DNA from: Phyllobacteriaceae bacterium | GTDB taxonomy: Bacteria; Pseudomonadota; Alphaproteobacteria; Rhizobiales; Rhizobiaceae | Direction: 5' to 3' | Length of the DNA stretch: 64,000 nucleotides | Assembly (NCBI GenBank): GCA_002708825.1 | Contig: PAPF01000040.1 | Coordinates: 1-64,000 of the forward strand | Shown: positions 34,073 through 42,714 of the stretch, in pieces | How positions within the stretch are numbered: position 1 is the stretch's first letter | How the letters are laid out: every line of letters begins with the position of its first letter | The notes under the pieces: generated by a model | The model's input: the letters and a program-made list of their open reading frames with translations, nothing else | Databases searched by the model: none | What the model was told of the DNA's origin: nothing | Position numbers and translations under genes: made by a program

Positions 34073-35374
34073 TTGCGTGCATTCCTTGTCTCGATAGTCT
34101 CCCTCGCCCGAAAGGCATCCGCCGCAACGCTGGCCGGATTGACGATGGCCGGCCTGCTTGCCGCAACCGTTCCGGGCCATGCCGGATCGAAATATGCCGG
34201 CATTGTCGTGGACGCGAACACCGGCAAGACGCTCTACGAATCGAACGCCGACTCCCTGCGGTATCCCGCATCCCTGACAAAGATGATGACGCTCTACATC
34301 GCCTTCGAGGCGCTGAAAGCCGGCAAGGTTTCCAAGTCCACGCGCATTCCCGTATCCGCCTATGCCGCCGGCCGCCCGCCGTCGAAACTGGGGCTGAGGC
34401 CTGGCCAGACGATCACGCTGGAATCGGCGATCTACGCCCTCGTCACGAAATCGGCAAACGATGTCGCCTCGGCGCTGGGCGAATATTTCGGCGGCTCGGA
34501 AGCCGGCTTCGCCAGGATCATGACGGCCAAGGCCCGTTCGCTGGGCATGAACCGCACGGTCTTCCGCAATCCCCATGGCCTGCCTGACGCCCGGCAGGTC
34601 ACGACCGCGCGCGACATGGCCCGTCTCGGCATAGCCCTTCGCGAACATTTTCCGCAGTACTACGGCTACTTCTCGACCCGCGTCTTCAATTACGGCAAAC
34701 GGCGCTACCGCAACCACAACCGCCTTCTCGGCAAGGTTCGCGGCGTCGACGGCATCAAGACCGGATATACCCGCGCCTCCGGCTTCAACCTTGTATCCTC
34801 CGTGCGCAGCGGCAAGCGCAGTGTCGTGGCCGTGGTCATGGGCGGGCGCACCGGCGCCAGCCGCAATGCCCAGATGAAGAAACTGATCGCCGCTTACCTG
34901 CCCAAGGCATCGACCCGCGATCGCGGCAATCTCGTCGCAAAGGGCAAGGCCGCGAATGTGCAGGTCGCCGGCCTTCCCGTCCTTCCGCGCACCGACATTC
35001 CCGTTCCGGCACCCAAGCCCGTTTCGGTTGCCAACACAGAGACCATAGCCAGTGCATCCTCAACCCCACTGGTCGATCCGGTTCGCACCGCGGCCGTCGC
35101 GCCGGCACTGAAAGCTGCTCCCTCACCGGAGGGCTGGGTGGTGCAGGTTGCCTCGCTTGCCTCACGGGATGAGGCTGTGGCCTTCCTAGACAGCGTCCGC
35201 GGCAGGGCCGGTTCGGTCCTTGCGAGTGCCGAGGGCTTCACGTCGACCTTCGAGAAGGACGGCATTCTCTACTACCGTGCCCGGTTCGGCGGCTTTGCCG
35301 GCAAGGATGCGGCCTGGAAGGCCTGTTCCAGCCTCAAGCGCCGCAAGATCAACTGCTACGCCACCGAGCAGTAG
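34073..35374 (+). CDS. D-alanyl-D-alanine carboxypeptidase with SPOR domain
   Basis: A 433-residue periplasmic penicillin-binding protein. Signal peptide 1-37. Catalytic motifs: SLTK (S67, K70), SAN (127-129), and KTG (229-231). Residues 40-270 are a peptidase-S11 domain that trims the terminal D-Ala from peptidoglycan. A long Pro/Ala linker (290-350) leads to a C-terminal SPOR domain (about 355-433, EGWVVQVASLASRDEAVAFLDSVRGRAG...) that binds denuded glycan strands, often at the division septum. The start is the TTG at 34073, preceded by CCAGGTGC, since the signal peptide begins there. Confidence 0.93.
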   Translation: MRAFLVSIVSLARKASAATLAGLTMAGLLAATVPGHAGSKYAGIVVDANTGKTLYESNADSLRYPASLTKMMTLYIAFEALKAGKVSKSTRIPVSAYAAGRPPSKLGLRPGQTITLESAIYALVTKSANDVASALGEYFGGSEAGFARIMTAKARSLGMNRTVFRNPHGLPDARQVTTARDMARLGIALREHFPQYYGYFSTRVFNYGKRRYRNHNRLLGKVRGVDGIKTGYTRASGFNLVSSVRSGKRSVVAVVMGGRTGASRNAQMKKLIAAYLPKASTRDRGNLVAKGKAANVQVAGLPVLPRTDIPVPAPKPVSVANTETIASASSTPLVDPVRTAAVAPALKAAPSPEGWVVQVASLASRDEAVAFLDSVRGRAGSVLASAEGFTSTFEKDGILYYRARFGGFAGKDAAWKACSSLKRRKINCYATEQ

Positions 35375-35385
35375 CTTCCCGTTCC

Positions 35386-35446
35386 GCCGGCGCCGGACAA
35401 ACCGGCGCTGGCTAGTTCCGCCCCCTTCTCTCCGGGGCTTTGTTTT
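35386..35446 (+). terminator. Hairpins after the carboxypeptidase gene
   Basis: GCCGGCGCCGG - ACAAA - CCGGCGCTGGC (35386-35412) is an 11-bp stem without a T tail, 12 nt past the stop codon. A second, shorter hairpin GCCCC/GGGGC (35420-35438) is followed by TTTGTTTT (35439-35446). Together they could end the transcript before the small gene at 35468. Confidence 0.5.
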
Positions 35447-35467
35447 GCGTCGTTCGGAGAATATGTC

Positions 35468-35725
35468 ATGACACAGCAGAACCATGTGTCCGTCACGGGA
35501 CCCAGCGCCGCACCGGTGCCTGCGCCTGCCAACGCTCTCCTGTCTGCCCGCAATGCACTGGAAGCCGGGCGAAAGCCGGTCCGACTGCGCACCCGCGATC
35601 TCGTCGGCCTGCTGATCAGCCACGGCGCCCGTGCGCTGCGCCAGTCGCGTGCTCCTGTCACCGTGCGCCTGCACGTGTCCGCCCCTCGCGGCGGTCTCGC
35701 GGTCCGCTACAGCTATCGCGCCTGA
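35468..35725 (+). CDS. Small hypothetical basic protein
   Basis: An 85-residue protein. Residues 1-30 are Ala/Pro-rich; the rest is basic (GRKPVRLRTRDLVGLLISHGARALRQSRAPVTVRLHVSAP) and ends VRYSYRA. No signal peptide or membrane helix. Start: GGAGAATATGTC before ATG. It is convergent with mipZ, 12 nt away. I do not recognise a family. The GC-rich context makes false frames common, so I treat it as probable only. Confidence 0.45.
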   Translation: MTQQNHVSVTGPSAAPVPAPANALLSARNALEAGRKPVRLRTRDLVGLLISHGARALRQSRAPVTVRLHVSAPRGGLAVRYSYRA

Positions 35726-35737
35726 CCCCCGTCGGCG

Positions 35738-36670
35738 TCAGTCGGCGAAAATGTCGGGCAAGGCGATGGTCTCTCCGGCACAAGCAGCGTATTGCCGGCG
35801 CCGTTCCGCCCTGCGCAGCCCTTCTTCGCCAATCGGTAAACGGAGCGCGGCAACGAGCTGGCGGATCTCCTGGCGCGCAGCCAGATGCGACAATGTCGGA
35901 CGCGTGCCAAGGACGCGGTCATCCAGTTCGTCCAAAGCCGTCAGCCCGAGCGGAAAGAACTCCCGGAAGATGACGCGCTCGGATATCCCGTCCGCCATGC
36001 GGAAACCAAGCCGGGCCGAAAGCTTGCGCAATCCCTCATCCACCTTCATTTCATTGCGTGATGAAATGGGTGACATGCGATTGCGCACGACGATCCAGTC
36101 CAGCATGGTGTTGTCTGCGGCCCGGCGCTCGCGCCGGGCATCCCTCACCGATTGGGCATAGGGCGAAACATCCACCGCGTCGCAGGAATCGGGCGCGATC
36201 CTGGCGAGCACATCGAGATCGACGAAGCTGTCATTTACCGGGGTGACCAGCGTGTCGCAGATGCGGTGGGCAAGCCGGTTGAGATAAGTGTCGGCCCCCG
36301 GCGTGTCCACGACGACAAAATCATGCCTGTGCTCGATGTCGGCCAGCGCGGCCGTCAGGGCGCGCATCTCCGCATTTTCGGCATCCGCCACCAGCGCACG
36401 GCGAATGGCCGGTACGTGGAAATGCTGCGGCATTTCCAGCGGCAGGCCGGTGGCACCCGCCCATCGGCGGCGGTTTTCCAGGTAGCGTGTCAACGAAAGC
36501 TGCCGGCCGTCCAGGTCGATTGTCGCAACGCGATTGCCCGCCTTCAGCAGGAAGATGGCCAAATGCATCGCGGTTGTCGACTTGCCCGAACCGCCCTTTT
36601 CGTTGCCGCAGACAATCACGTGGGCCGCGGTGCGGCCGTTACCCGGCTTCGGACTGGACGAAGCAGACAT
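35738..36670 (-). CDS. mipZ: Division-site positioning ATPase MipZ
   Basis: A 310-residue ParA/MinD-type ATPase. Deviant Walker A GNEKGGSGKSTTAMHLA (22-38), VATIDLDGRQLSLTRYLENRR, and DFVVVDTPGADTYLNRLAH (Walker B) match MipZ, which forms a gradient from the pole-bound ParB and blocks FtsZ assembly away from midcell in alphaproteobacteria. The C-terminal half (WIVVRNRMSPISSRNE... ERVIFREFFPLGLTALD) is specific to MipZ among ParA-like proteins. Start at ATG 36670 with AGGA 7 nt upstream; an in-frame ATG at 36676 sits on the ribosome site. Confidence 0.95.
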   Translation of the reverse strand: MSASSSPKPGNGRTAAHVIVCGNEKGGSGKSTTAMHLAIFLLKAGNRVATIDLDGRQLSLTRYLENRRRWAGATGLPLEMPQHFHVPAIRRALVADAENAEMRALTAALADIEHRHDFVVVDTPGADTYLNRLAHRICDTLVTPVNDSFVDLDVLARIAPDSCDAVDVSPYAQSVRDARRERRAADNTMLDWIVVRNRMSPISSRNEMKVDEGLRKLSARLGFRMADGISERVIFREFFPLGLTALDELDDRVLGTRPTLSHLAARQEIRQLVAALRLPIGEEGLRRAERRRQYAACAGETIALPDIFAD

Positions 36671-36724
36671 GAACATTTCCTGATCCCCGGCACTTTGTGT
36701 GCAGGGAAAGACTGCCTCCTGAAC

Positions 36725-36748
36725 CGTCAGGTTGCAAGTTTCCTGACG
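36725..36748. repeat. Inverted repeat upstream of mipZ
   Basis: CGTCAGG (36725-36731) and CCTGACG (36742-36748) form a perfect 7-bp inverted repeat with a 10-nt spacer, 55-78 nt before the mipZ start. It could be an operator or an mRNA leader hairpin. Confidence 0.4.
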
Positions 36749-36810
36749 CAACGGAAGGAAATACTTGCCGGATTGGTAAACCCTTGCGCCGTGCGAGGCA
36801 GCGCCGGCTG

Positions 36811-37242
36811 CTACAGCAGTCCGAGTTCCGACAATTCGCTTTCCAGTTCCACGGGCAACGTTCCGTCGGCGCTTCCTGAGAGGTCGGCCGGTGCGTCCTC
36901 CGGCTTCAGATAGCGCCAGCCCTGGAAAGGGCGCTTCGGCACCGGCCTCGTGCGTACGAGCGCCGGTTCCAGGACCAGCCGGCAGCGTTGCACGCCGTCT
37001 TCGGCCTGGAACGTCTCGATGTCGATGAACGTCTGGCGGCACAGGATCATGCCCTTGATCACCCAGTAGATCGATCCGCCATCGAGGATTTCGGAGACGC
37101 GGCGCGGCACCATGCGGGTCGTGTGCCAGTATTTCTCGCCCAGGCCGGCGGCGCGCGCCTGCGCGCAACGATGCGCGATCCAGCCTTCCAGGTCATCCAC
37201 GTTGTCCGTGCCAACCGACAATTTGAGCAGGTGAAGGGTCAT
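36811..37242 (-). CDS. DUF1489 family protein
   Basis: A 143-residue protein starting MTLHLLKLSVGTDNVDDLEGWIAHRCAQ, with conserved TTRMVPRR...LDGGSIYWVIKGMILCRQTFIDIETFQAEDG and VLEPALVRTRPVPKRPFQGWRYLKPEDAPADL. This is the DUF1489 family, widely conserved in alphaproteobacteria with no known function. It lies between sdaA and mipZ on the same strand, with gaps of 83 and 140 nt. Confidence 0.92.
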   Translation of the reverse strand: MTLHLLKLSVGTDNVDDLEGWIAHRCAQARAAGLGEKYWHTTRMVPRRVSEILDGGSIYWVIKGMILCRQTFIDIETFQAEDGVQRCRLVLEPALVRTRPVPKRPFQGWRYLKPEDAPADLSGSADGTLPVELESELSELGLL

Positions 37243-37325
37243 GGACGCAGTATCTATCCGGCTGGCGCAGGCATTCAAGCGATCACTGACACGTTCTCCA
37301 CAGGCGGCGTTCGTCACCGGCTGCT

Positions 37326-38726
37326 TCAGCACTCCGGAACATTGACGGCCAGGCCGCCAAGCGCGGTTTCCTTGTAGCGGCTGTCCATGTCGCGGCCGGT
37401 TTCGGCCATGGTGCGGATGCAGGCATCCAGCGAGACGATGTGCGCCCCGTCGCCGCGCATGGCCAGCGATGCCGCCGTCACGGCCTTGACCGCCCCGAGC
37501 GCGTTGCGCTCGATGCAAGGCACCTGGACGAGGCCCGCCACCGGGTCACAGGTCATGCCGAGATGGTGTTCCAAAGCAATCTCGGCCGCATTCTCCACCT
37601 GTTCAGGCGTTCCGCCCATCACCGCCGCCAGACCGGCCGCGGCCATGGCAGAGGCCGAACCCACCTCGCCCTGGCACCCGACTTCCGCACCTGAAATGGA
37701 TGCGTTGTGCTTGATGATCCCGCCGACCGCCGCGGCGGTGAGAAGGAACTCGCGGCGCTGGGCGCCGTCCATGCCGTCGTGAAAGCGCATGGCATACTTC
37801 AGAACCGCCGGCACCACCCCGGCCGCGCCATTGGTCGGCGCCGTCACGACCTTGCCGCCCGCCGCGTTCTCCTCGTTGACGGCCATGGCGTAGACCGCCA
37901 GCCAATCGTTCGCCGCGATGGGATTGAGGCGGTTCGACAGGCTCTCTTCCTGCAAACGCGCATGCATCGCGGCGGCCCGGCGGCGCACCTTGAGACCGCC
38001 CGGCAACTCGCCATGCGCCGCAAGGCCGCGTTCGATGCAGGCATCCATGGCTTCCCAGATCCGGTCGAGACCGCCATCAAGCTCCATGCGGGCCATGCGC
38101 GCCTCCTCGTTGGCCCTTTTCATGCCCGCGATGGACAGGCCGCTGTCCCGCGCCATCGCCAGCATCTCGGCGGCATTGGAAAAGGGAAATGGCGCACCCG
38201 GCCGATCTTCCGGCCCGGGCCCCTGGTGGACCGTGTTGAGTTCCTCCTCGGTCACCACGAAGCCGCCCCCGACCGAGTAATAGACGCGGCGCAGCAGCAC
38301 GCGCCCGTCATCGTCATGCGCCTGGAAGGCCAAACCGTTGGCATGGCCTGGCAGCGGGTTCTTGCGATCGATCGCAAGGTCGGCTTCCGGATCGAACCGG
38401 TAGGCCGGATGGCCTTCAGGCCTCACCATGCGTTCTGCCGTAACGCGTTCGACCACGCGGTCCGCCTCGTCCGGATCGATCTGCGAGGGGACATGGCCGT
38501 CAAGCCCCAGCAAGACGGCCCGGTCGGTTGCGTGGCCCCGCGCCGTGAAGGCCAGCGAGCCGTGCAGGCTTGCCGAAAGCCGCGTGACGCGAGCCCCGGC
38601 GGGCCGCGGCCATGACCCGCCCTTCACCTCGTCCAGGAAGCGCCGTGCCGCGTTCATCGGCCCCATCGTATGCGAACTCGAAGGCCCGAGACCGATCTTG
38701 AAGAGATCGAAAACCGAAAGGAACAT
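37326..38726 (-). CDS. sdaA: L-serine ammonia-lyase (iron-sulfur dehydratase)
   Basis: A 466-residue single-chain L-serine deaminase. [21 protein letters not shown] opens the beta domain; [50 protein letters not shown] and [29 protein letters not shown] form the catalytic domain with the three cysteines that bind the [4Fe-4S] cluster. The chain ends in a cysteine (VPEC), like the C-terminal 'tail-in-mouth' cysteine of the Legionella enzyme. It converts serine to pyruvate and ammonia. The ribosome site is weak. Confidence 0.95.
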   Translation of the reverse strand: MFLSVFDLFKIGLGPSSSHTMGPMNAARRFLDEVKGGSWPRPAGARVTRLSASLHGSLAFTARGHATDRAVLLGLDGHVPSQIDPDEADRVVERVTAERMVRPEGHPAYRFDPEADLAIDRKNPLPGHANGLAFQAHDDDGRVLLRRVYYSVGGGFVVTEEELNTVHQGPGPEDRPGAPFPFSNAAEMLAMARDSGLSIAGMKRANEEARMARMELDGGLDRIWEAMDACIERGLAAHGELPGGLKVRRRAAAMHARLQEESLSNRLNPIAANDWLAVYAMAVNEENAAGGKVVTAPTNGAAGVVPAVLKYAMRFHDGMDGAQRREFLLTAAAVGGIIKHNASISGAEVGCQGEVGSASAMAAAGLAAVMGGTPEQVENAAEIALEHHLGMTCDPVAGLVQVPCIERNALGAVKAVTAASLAMRGDGAHIVSLDACIRTMAETGRDMDSRYKETALGGLAVNVPEC

Positions 38727-38900
38727 GCGCCATCTCTTTGTGCTGCGGGACCGCCCCGCTCCGTCTTGCGGAATGCTGCATCGAAGATACACGCTTTTAC
38801 CGGCCGGAACCGCCATGGGATTGGCCATTGGCGACATCGCAAAAGAAAAACGCCGATGCGTTGGCACCGGCGCCTTTCAGCATTTCAGTTCAAGGAAAAA

Positions 38901-39029
38901 TCAGTTTGCAGCAACAACCGAAACGGTTTCCGTGCCGCCGAACAGCCAAGCCAGCAGGATGACGCTGGCAAACGCCGCCACTGCCCAGGCCGTCACGCCC
39001 CAGCAGCTTTTCTGAACGGTATCGTCCAT
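38901..39029 (-). CDS. Small single-helix membrane protein
   Basis: A 42-residue protein: a short polar start (MDDTVQKSCWG), one membrane helix (11-31, VTAWAVAAFASVILLAWLF) and a GGTETVSVVAAN tail. An AGGACC ribosome site lies 6 nt before the ATG. It is a plausible small membrane protein; I do not recognise the family. It lies between sdaA and the DUF3253 gene with no close partner. Confidence 0.5.
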   Translation of the reverse strand: MDDTVQKSCWGVTAWAVAAFASVILLAWLFGGTETVSVVAAN

Positions 39030-39399
39030 GAATGGTCCTGTCTTGCTGTTACCCCGCAGGTTGCCGCCGGCAAGACGGCCCGTGCAACCCGTGAAGCGGA
39101 CGGATACGCCCCCATGCAGTGCAATGCAAGGCGAAAAACGGCGCAAAAAAGGCTTCCCGCTTTTTCTTTTGCATCGCAACATCGACAAGCGATTGAATAA
39201 ATTGACATTTTATGGATCACGAAAGTTTACGGATTGATAACACCTGCGGCGGGATCGTGACATGATCGGACCCGCTGCGCCTTCGCCAGCCTGTGGAAAA
39301 CCGCTTTTCGCGCGAACGGGAATCGGTCTGCGCGACCTTGCCAGACCGCGTTCGGCGTGAAATGACCACCACCGACAACACCCGGAAAGGCATTGTACC
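39030..39399. other. 370-nt intergenic stretch
   Basis: No convincing gene on either strand. It has an unusually AT-rich patch (about 39185-39245) for this window. That patch holds TTGACA (39202-39207) and TTTACG (39226-39231) with an 18-nt spacer, a possible plus-strand promoter for the DUF3253 gene at 39400. Confidence 0.4.
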
Positions 39400-39687
39400 A
39401 TGCGCAGGACCGATAGTGATCTGCTGCGGCAAACCATCATGAGCCTGGCCGCCGCGCGTGGACCCGGCAAATCGATCTGCCCGTCGGAGGCCGCACGCGC
39501 GATCGCCGGTCCGGACGAAAAGCAATGGCGGCTCATGATGAAGCCGCTGCGCGCGGAGGCCGTGAACATGGCGATGGAGGGGCACATCGTCATCCTGCGA
39601 AAGGGCAAGCCGGTTGATCCCGGCGACTTCAAGGGCGTCTACCGTATCGCCTTGCCGGGCGTTGCTCAGGGCGACGGAAACAACTGA
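39400..39687 (+). CDS. DUF3253 family protein
   Basis: A 95-residue protein: LLRQTIMSLAAARGPGKSICPSEAARAIAGPDEKQWRLMMKPLRAEAVNMAMEGHIVILRKGKPVDPGDFKGVYRI. This is the whole DUF3253 domain, a winged-helix-like fold of unknown role. GGAAAGG precedes the ATG. Its 3' end overlaps the convergent ydcF gene by 22 nt. Confidence 0.88.
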   Translation: MRRTDSDLLRQTIMSLAAARGPGKSICPSEAARAIAGPDEKQWRLMMKPLRAEAVNMAMEGHIVILRKGKPVDPGDFKGVYRIALPGVAQGDGNN

Positions 39688-40460
39688 GGGATCCGCCCCG
39701 TCAGGTAATACGCGGTCAGGCCGATCCACTCCCTCAGGCCCAGCGTCAGTTCGTCAAGTGCGTCGACAGGCGCCCGGCGCGCCATGCCGAGCCCCGCAGG
39801 CCCTGGTGTCCGGTAATCGACCGGCCACGGCGTGACCGCAAAGCCGGCCTGGCGGAACAGCGCCATGGAGCGCGGCATGTGAAAGGCCGAGGTGACGAGC
39901 AGCCATGTCTCGCCCTCTTTTGGCTCCAGCAGATCGTAGCTGTAGCGGGCGTTTTCCTCTGTATTGCGCGAACGGTTCTCCAGCACCAGCCGCGCCCACT
40001 CCACGCCCAGCGCGGTCATCAGCCTTTCGGCGCTGTCGGCGTCCCCCTCGCCTTGGACGATCAAGGCGCCGGAACCGCCGGAAATCACCAGTTTCGCCTG
40101 CGGATAGCGGCGCGCCAGGATCGCGCCCTCGACAAAACGGTCGCCCGCATCCTCCAGTTCGTGCCCGCCGCGCGCCAGGTTGACGGCTCCGGCCATGCCA
40201 CCGCCCAGCACGATGATCCCCGTGACCGTTTCGGGCGCCGGGTCGGGCCGGACGAAGCGTTCCTCCAGCGGATTGAGCAGCACCTGGCCGGCATTTGTCC
40301 AGCCGCCCGCGACGAGCAGGAAAAGCCCGAGCGATGACATGACGATCGCCCCGCGCCGCCAGTTCATGAGCGCGGCCAGGGCCGTCGCCAGCATGATGAG
40401 GAAAAGCAGGCCCAGAGGCTGGATGACAAACCAGGCGATCTTCGACAGGTAGAAGAACAA
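39666..40460 (-). CDS. YdcF/ElyC-family membrane protein (DUF218)
   Basis: A 264-residue protein with two N-terminal membrane helices (8-30, 37-55) and a cytoplasmic or periplasmic DUF218 domain: GIIVLGGGMAGAVNLARGGHELEDAGDRFVEGAILARRYPQAKLVISGGSGAL... RLVLENRSRNTEENARYSYDLLEPKEGETWLLVTSAFHMPRSMALFRQAGFAVTPWPVDYRT. ElyC-like members act in envelope (peptidoglycan/lipid carrier) metabolism. It begins 6 nt after the MscS-family gene on the same strand, so it is the last gene of an AKR-MscS-YdcF unit. Confidence 0.9.
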   Translation of the reverse strand: MFFYLSKIAWFVIQPLGLLFLIMLATALAALMNWRRGAIVMSSLGLFLLVAGGWTNAGQVLLNPLEERFVRPDPAPETVTGIIVLGGGMAGAVNLARGGHELEDAGDRFVEGAILARRYPQAKLVISGGSGALIVQGEGDADSAERLMTALGVEWARLVLENRSRNTEENARYSYDLLEPKEGETWLLVTSAFHMPRSMALFRQAGFAVTPWPVDYRTPGPAGLGMARRAPVDALDELTLGLREWIGLTAYYLTGRIPQLFPSP

Positions 40461-40466
40461 TGGCGC

Positions 40467-41822
40467 CTAGTCCTTCTGCCGCCGGCCGCGCCGTGGCGCG
40501 GCTTTCGCCGGCGCCGTGGCTGCGTCACGAATATCCACCGGTGTACGCATGATCACCTCGCGATGCGGGTACGGAATGCCGACACCGTTCTCCTTGAAGG
40601 CATCCCACAACGCCATCATCACCGCGCCGCGGACGTTTGTCAGGCCCGCTTGCGGGTCGGCAATCCAGAAACGCAGCACGAAATCGAGCGAACTGTCACC
40701 GAAGCCGGTCAGCCAGCAAACCGGAGAGGGATGCGACTGGACGCGCGGCGCCGCCCCCTTGCAGGCTTCGACGGCCAGCTTCGAGACCTCGTGCGGATCG
40801 GAATCGTAGGATACCCCGAACTCCACGTCGAGACGCACAAGCTGGTCGCTGAACGACCAGTTGACCACGCGGTTCGTGATGAATTCCTCGTTCGGGATCA
40901 GGTATTCCCGCCCGTCGCGCGTGACAACGGAAACGAACCGGGCCCGCAATTCGCGGATCCAGCCGAAGGTCTCATTGAGCGAGATCGTGTCGCCCGGTTT
41001 GATCGACCGGTCGAGCAGGATGATGATTCCGCTGATGAAGTTGGAGACGACCTTCTGCAGTCCGAAACCGAGGCCCACGCCCACCGCGCCCGAAAACACG
41101 GTCAGTGCCGTCAGGTCGATCCCCAGCGAAGACAGCGCCACCGCGCCGGCCAGCAGCACCAGCATGATCTTGACGATCTTGCCGAGCAGCACGCGCAGCG
41201 ATGGAGTCAGGTCGTCGCTCAGTTGCAGGCGCCGGTCGATGAAGTTCCCGAATGCCGTGGCGAGCCACAGCGTCGCGCCGAGGGCGAACAGCGCCTGCAG
41301 GGCGAACCATGCCGAGATGCGGGTCTTGCCGACGCTCAGTGCGAGGCTGTCGAGCATCGACTGGATCTGCCCGGAGACGCCCAGCACGATGATCGCCGCC
41401 CAGATCCAGCCGGCATACGCGACCAGCCGCGCCAATGTCCGGTTGCGAATGACCCGCGAGAGCACCGATATCACCAGCCAGAGCGAGGCCAGCGACAGGA
41501 TGAGTTCGATCAGCCAGGAACGGCTCGGCCATGTTGCCGCCCGCATCACCGCGAGCGTCAGCGCCATGGCCAGCACGAAGATGACCCATTCGGTGCGGCG
41601 CAACAGCGCCACGATCATGCGCAGCAGACCCGGATTGCCCCGGATGCGCCGCGCACGATCTTCCAGCGCGGGCTCGACCCTCAGCGAGATGAGCCAGGCC
41701 ACCAGGAACACCCAGGCGGCAATCGCCAGCTGGATGCCGGTCCACACGGGATCCATGGAGCCGATCAGCCCTTCGATGTGCCGCGCCGCGGCAGAAAGCA
41801 GATCGGCGACCGTTTCGCTCAT
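40467..41822 (-). CDS. MscS-family mechanosensitive channel
   Basis: A 451-residue membrane protein. Several N-terminal helices (about 28-48, 75-95, 105-125, 135-155, 175-195) precede the MscS core: pore helix GIDLTALTVFSGAVGVGLGFGLQKVVSNFISGIIILLDRSIKPGDTISL and the beta/cytoplasmic part WIRELRARFVSVVTRDGREYLIPNEEFITNRVVNWSFSD. It would open under membrane tension to release solutes. Its ATG overlaps nothing upstream but its start codon overlaps the end of the reductase gene (41819-41822, ATGA). Confidence 0.93.
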   Translation of the reverse strand: MSETVADLLSAAARHIEGLIGSMDPVWTGIQLAIAAWVFLVAWLISLRVEPALEDRARRIRGNPGLLRMIVALLRRTEWVIFVLAMALTLAVMRAATWPSRSWLIELILSLASLWLVISVLSRVIRNRTLARLVAYAGWIWAAIIVLGVSGQIQSMLDSLALSVGKTRISAWFALQALFALGATLWLATAFGNFIDRRLQLSDDLTPSLRVLLGKIVKIMLVLLAGAVALSSLGIDLTALTVFSGAVGVGLGFGLQKVVSNFISGIIILLDRSIKPGDTISLNETFGWIRELRARFVSVVTRDGREYLIPNEEFITNRVVNWSFSDQLVRLDVEFGVSYDSDPHEVSKLAVEACKGAAPRVQSHPSPVCWLTGFGDSSLDFVLRFWIADPQAGLTNVRGAVMMALWDAFKENGVGIPYPHREVIMRTPVDIRDAATAPAKAAPRRGRRQKD

Positions 41823-42649
41823 GCGGCATCCCAGACGGGAGAAAAGTCGAAATTGCAGATGCGCTCATTGCGATCGCGGAGCGCCGAGATGGCGGCCATT
41901 TCCTCCTCCGACAGGGCGAAGTCGAAAACGGCGAGGTTCTCGGCAAGCCTTTCGGGCCGCGATGTGCGGGGAATGGCGATGACGCCCTTCTGCTGGACGT
42001 GCCAGCGCAACACGACCTGACCGGGTGTGCGCCCATGCGCCGCTGCCGCGTCGCGCACCGCCGGCTCCTCGAACAGGGTGCCGCCGCGATAAAGCGGGCA
42101 ATAGGAGGTCATGGCCATCCCGTTGGCCGCCAGCATGGCCTTCATCTTTTCCTGGTTCAGGTAGGGATGATGCTCGACCTGGTTGCAGACCAGCGGCGCT
42201 TCGCTCAATTCGATGGCTTGGGCCAGAAGCGGGGTCGTAAAGTTGGAAACCCCGATATGCCGCGTCATGCCGGAGGATTTCACCGCATTCAGCGCACGAA
42301 TCGAATCGGCAAGCGGAATGGCCGGATTCGGCCAGTGGATCAGGAACAGGTCGACCTGGTCCACGCCGAGCCGCTTGAGGCTGGCCTCGGCCGAACGTTG
42401 CAGGTCGCCATCGCCGATATCGGTGAACCACACCTTGGTCGTCAGGAAATAATCCTCGCGCGGGAGGCCGGAAGCGCGCAAGCCCTCCCCGACCGCTTCC
42501 TCGTTGCGGTACATCGCGGCCGTATCCACATGGCGGTAGCCCACGCGCAATGCTTCGGCCACCATGCCGGCGCAATGATCGCCTTCCAGGGTCCACGTTC
42601 CCATGCCGATGGCCGGAATGGCAGCACCCTTCGCCTCAACTCTGTGCAT
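41819..42649 (-). CDS. Aldo/keto reductase
   Basis: A 276-residue NADPH-dependent (beta/alpha)8 reductase: IGMGTWTLEGDHCAGMVAEALRVGYRHVDTAAMYRNEEAVGEGLRASGLPREDYFLTTKVW holds the catalytic Asp, Tyr and Lys; LDLFLIHWPNP-type block (VDLFLIHWP) holds the His. VSNFTTPLLAQAIEL and the C-terminal IPRTSRPERLAENLAVFDFALSEEEM cofactor motif follow. The 2,5-diketogluconate-reductase-like subgroup is likely; substrate unknown. First gene of the unit with mscS and ydcF. Confidence 0.93.
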   Translation of the reverse strand: MHRVEAKGAAIPAIGMGTWTLEGDHCAGMVAEALRVGYRHVDTAAMYRNEEAVGEGLRASGLPREDYFLTTKVWFTDIGDGDLQRSAEASLKRLGVDQVDLFLIHWPNPAIPLADSIRALNAVKSSGMTRHIGVSNFTTPLLAQAIELSEAPLVCNQVEHHPYLNQEKMKAMLAANGMAMTSYCPLYRGGTLFEEPAVRDAAAAHGRTPGQVVLRWHVQQKGVIAIPRTSRPERLAENLAVFDFALSEEEMAAISALRDRNERICNFDFSPVWDAA

Positions 42650-42714
42650 GTTTCATTCACTCCTTCGTTCATTGCGATTGACCGGGACGCACCCGGTTGA
42701 AATACCTGTCATTC

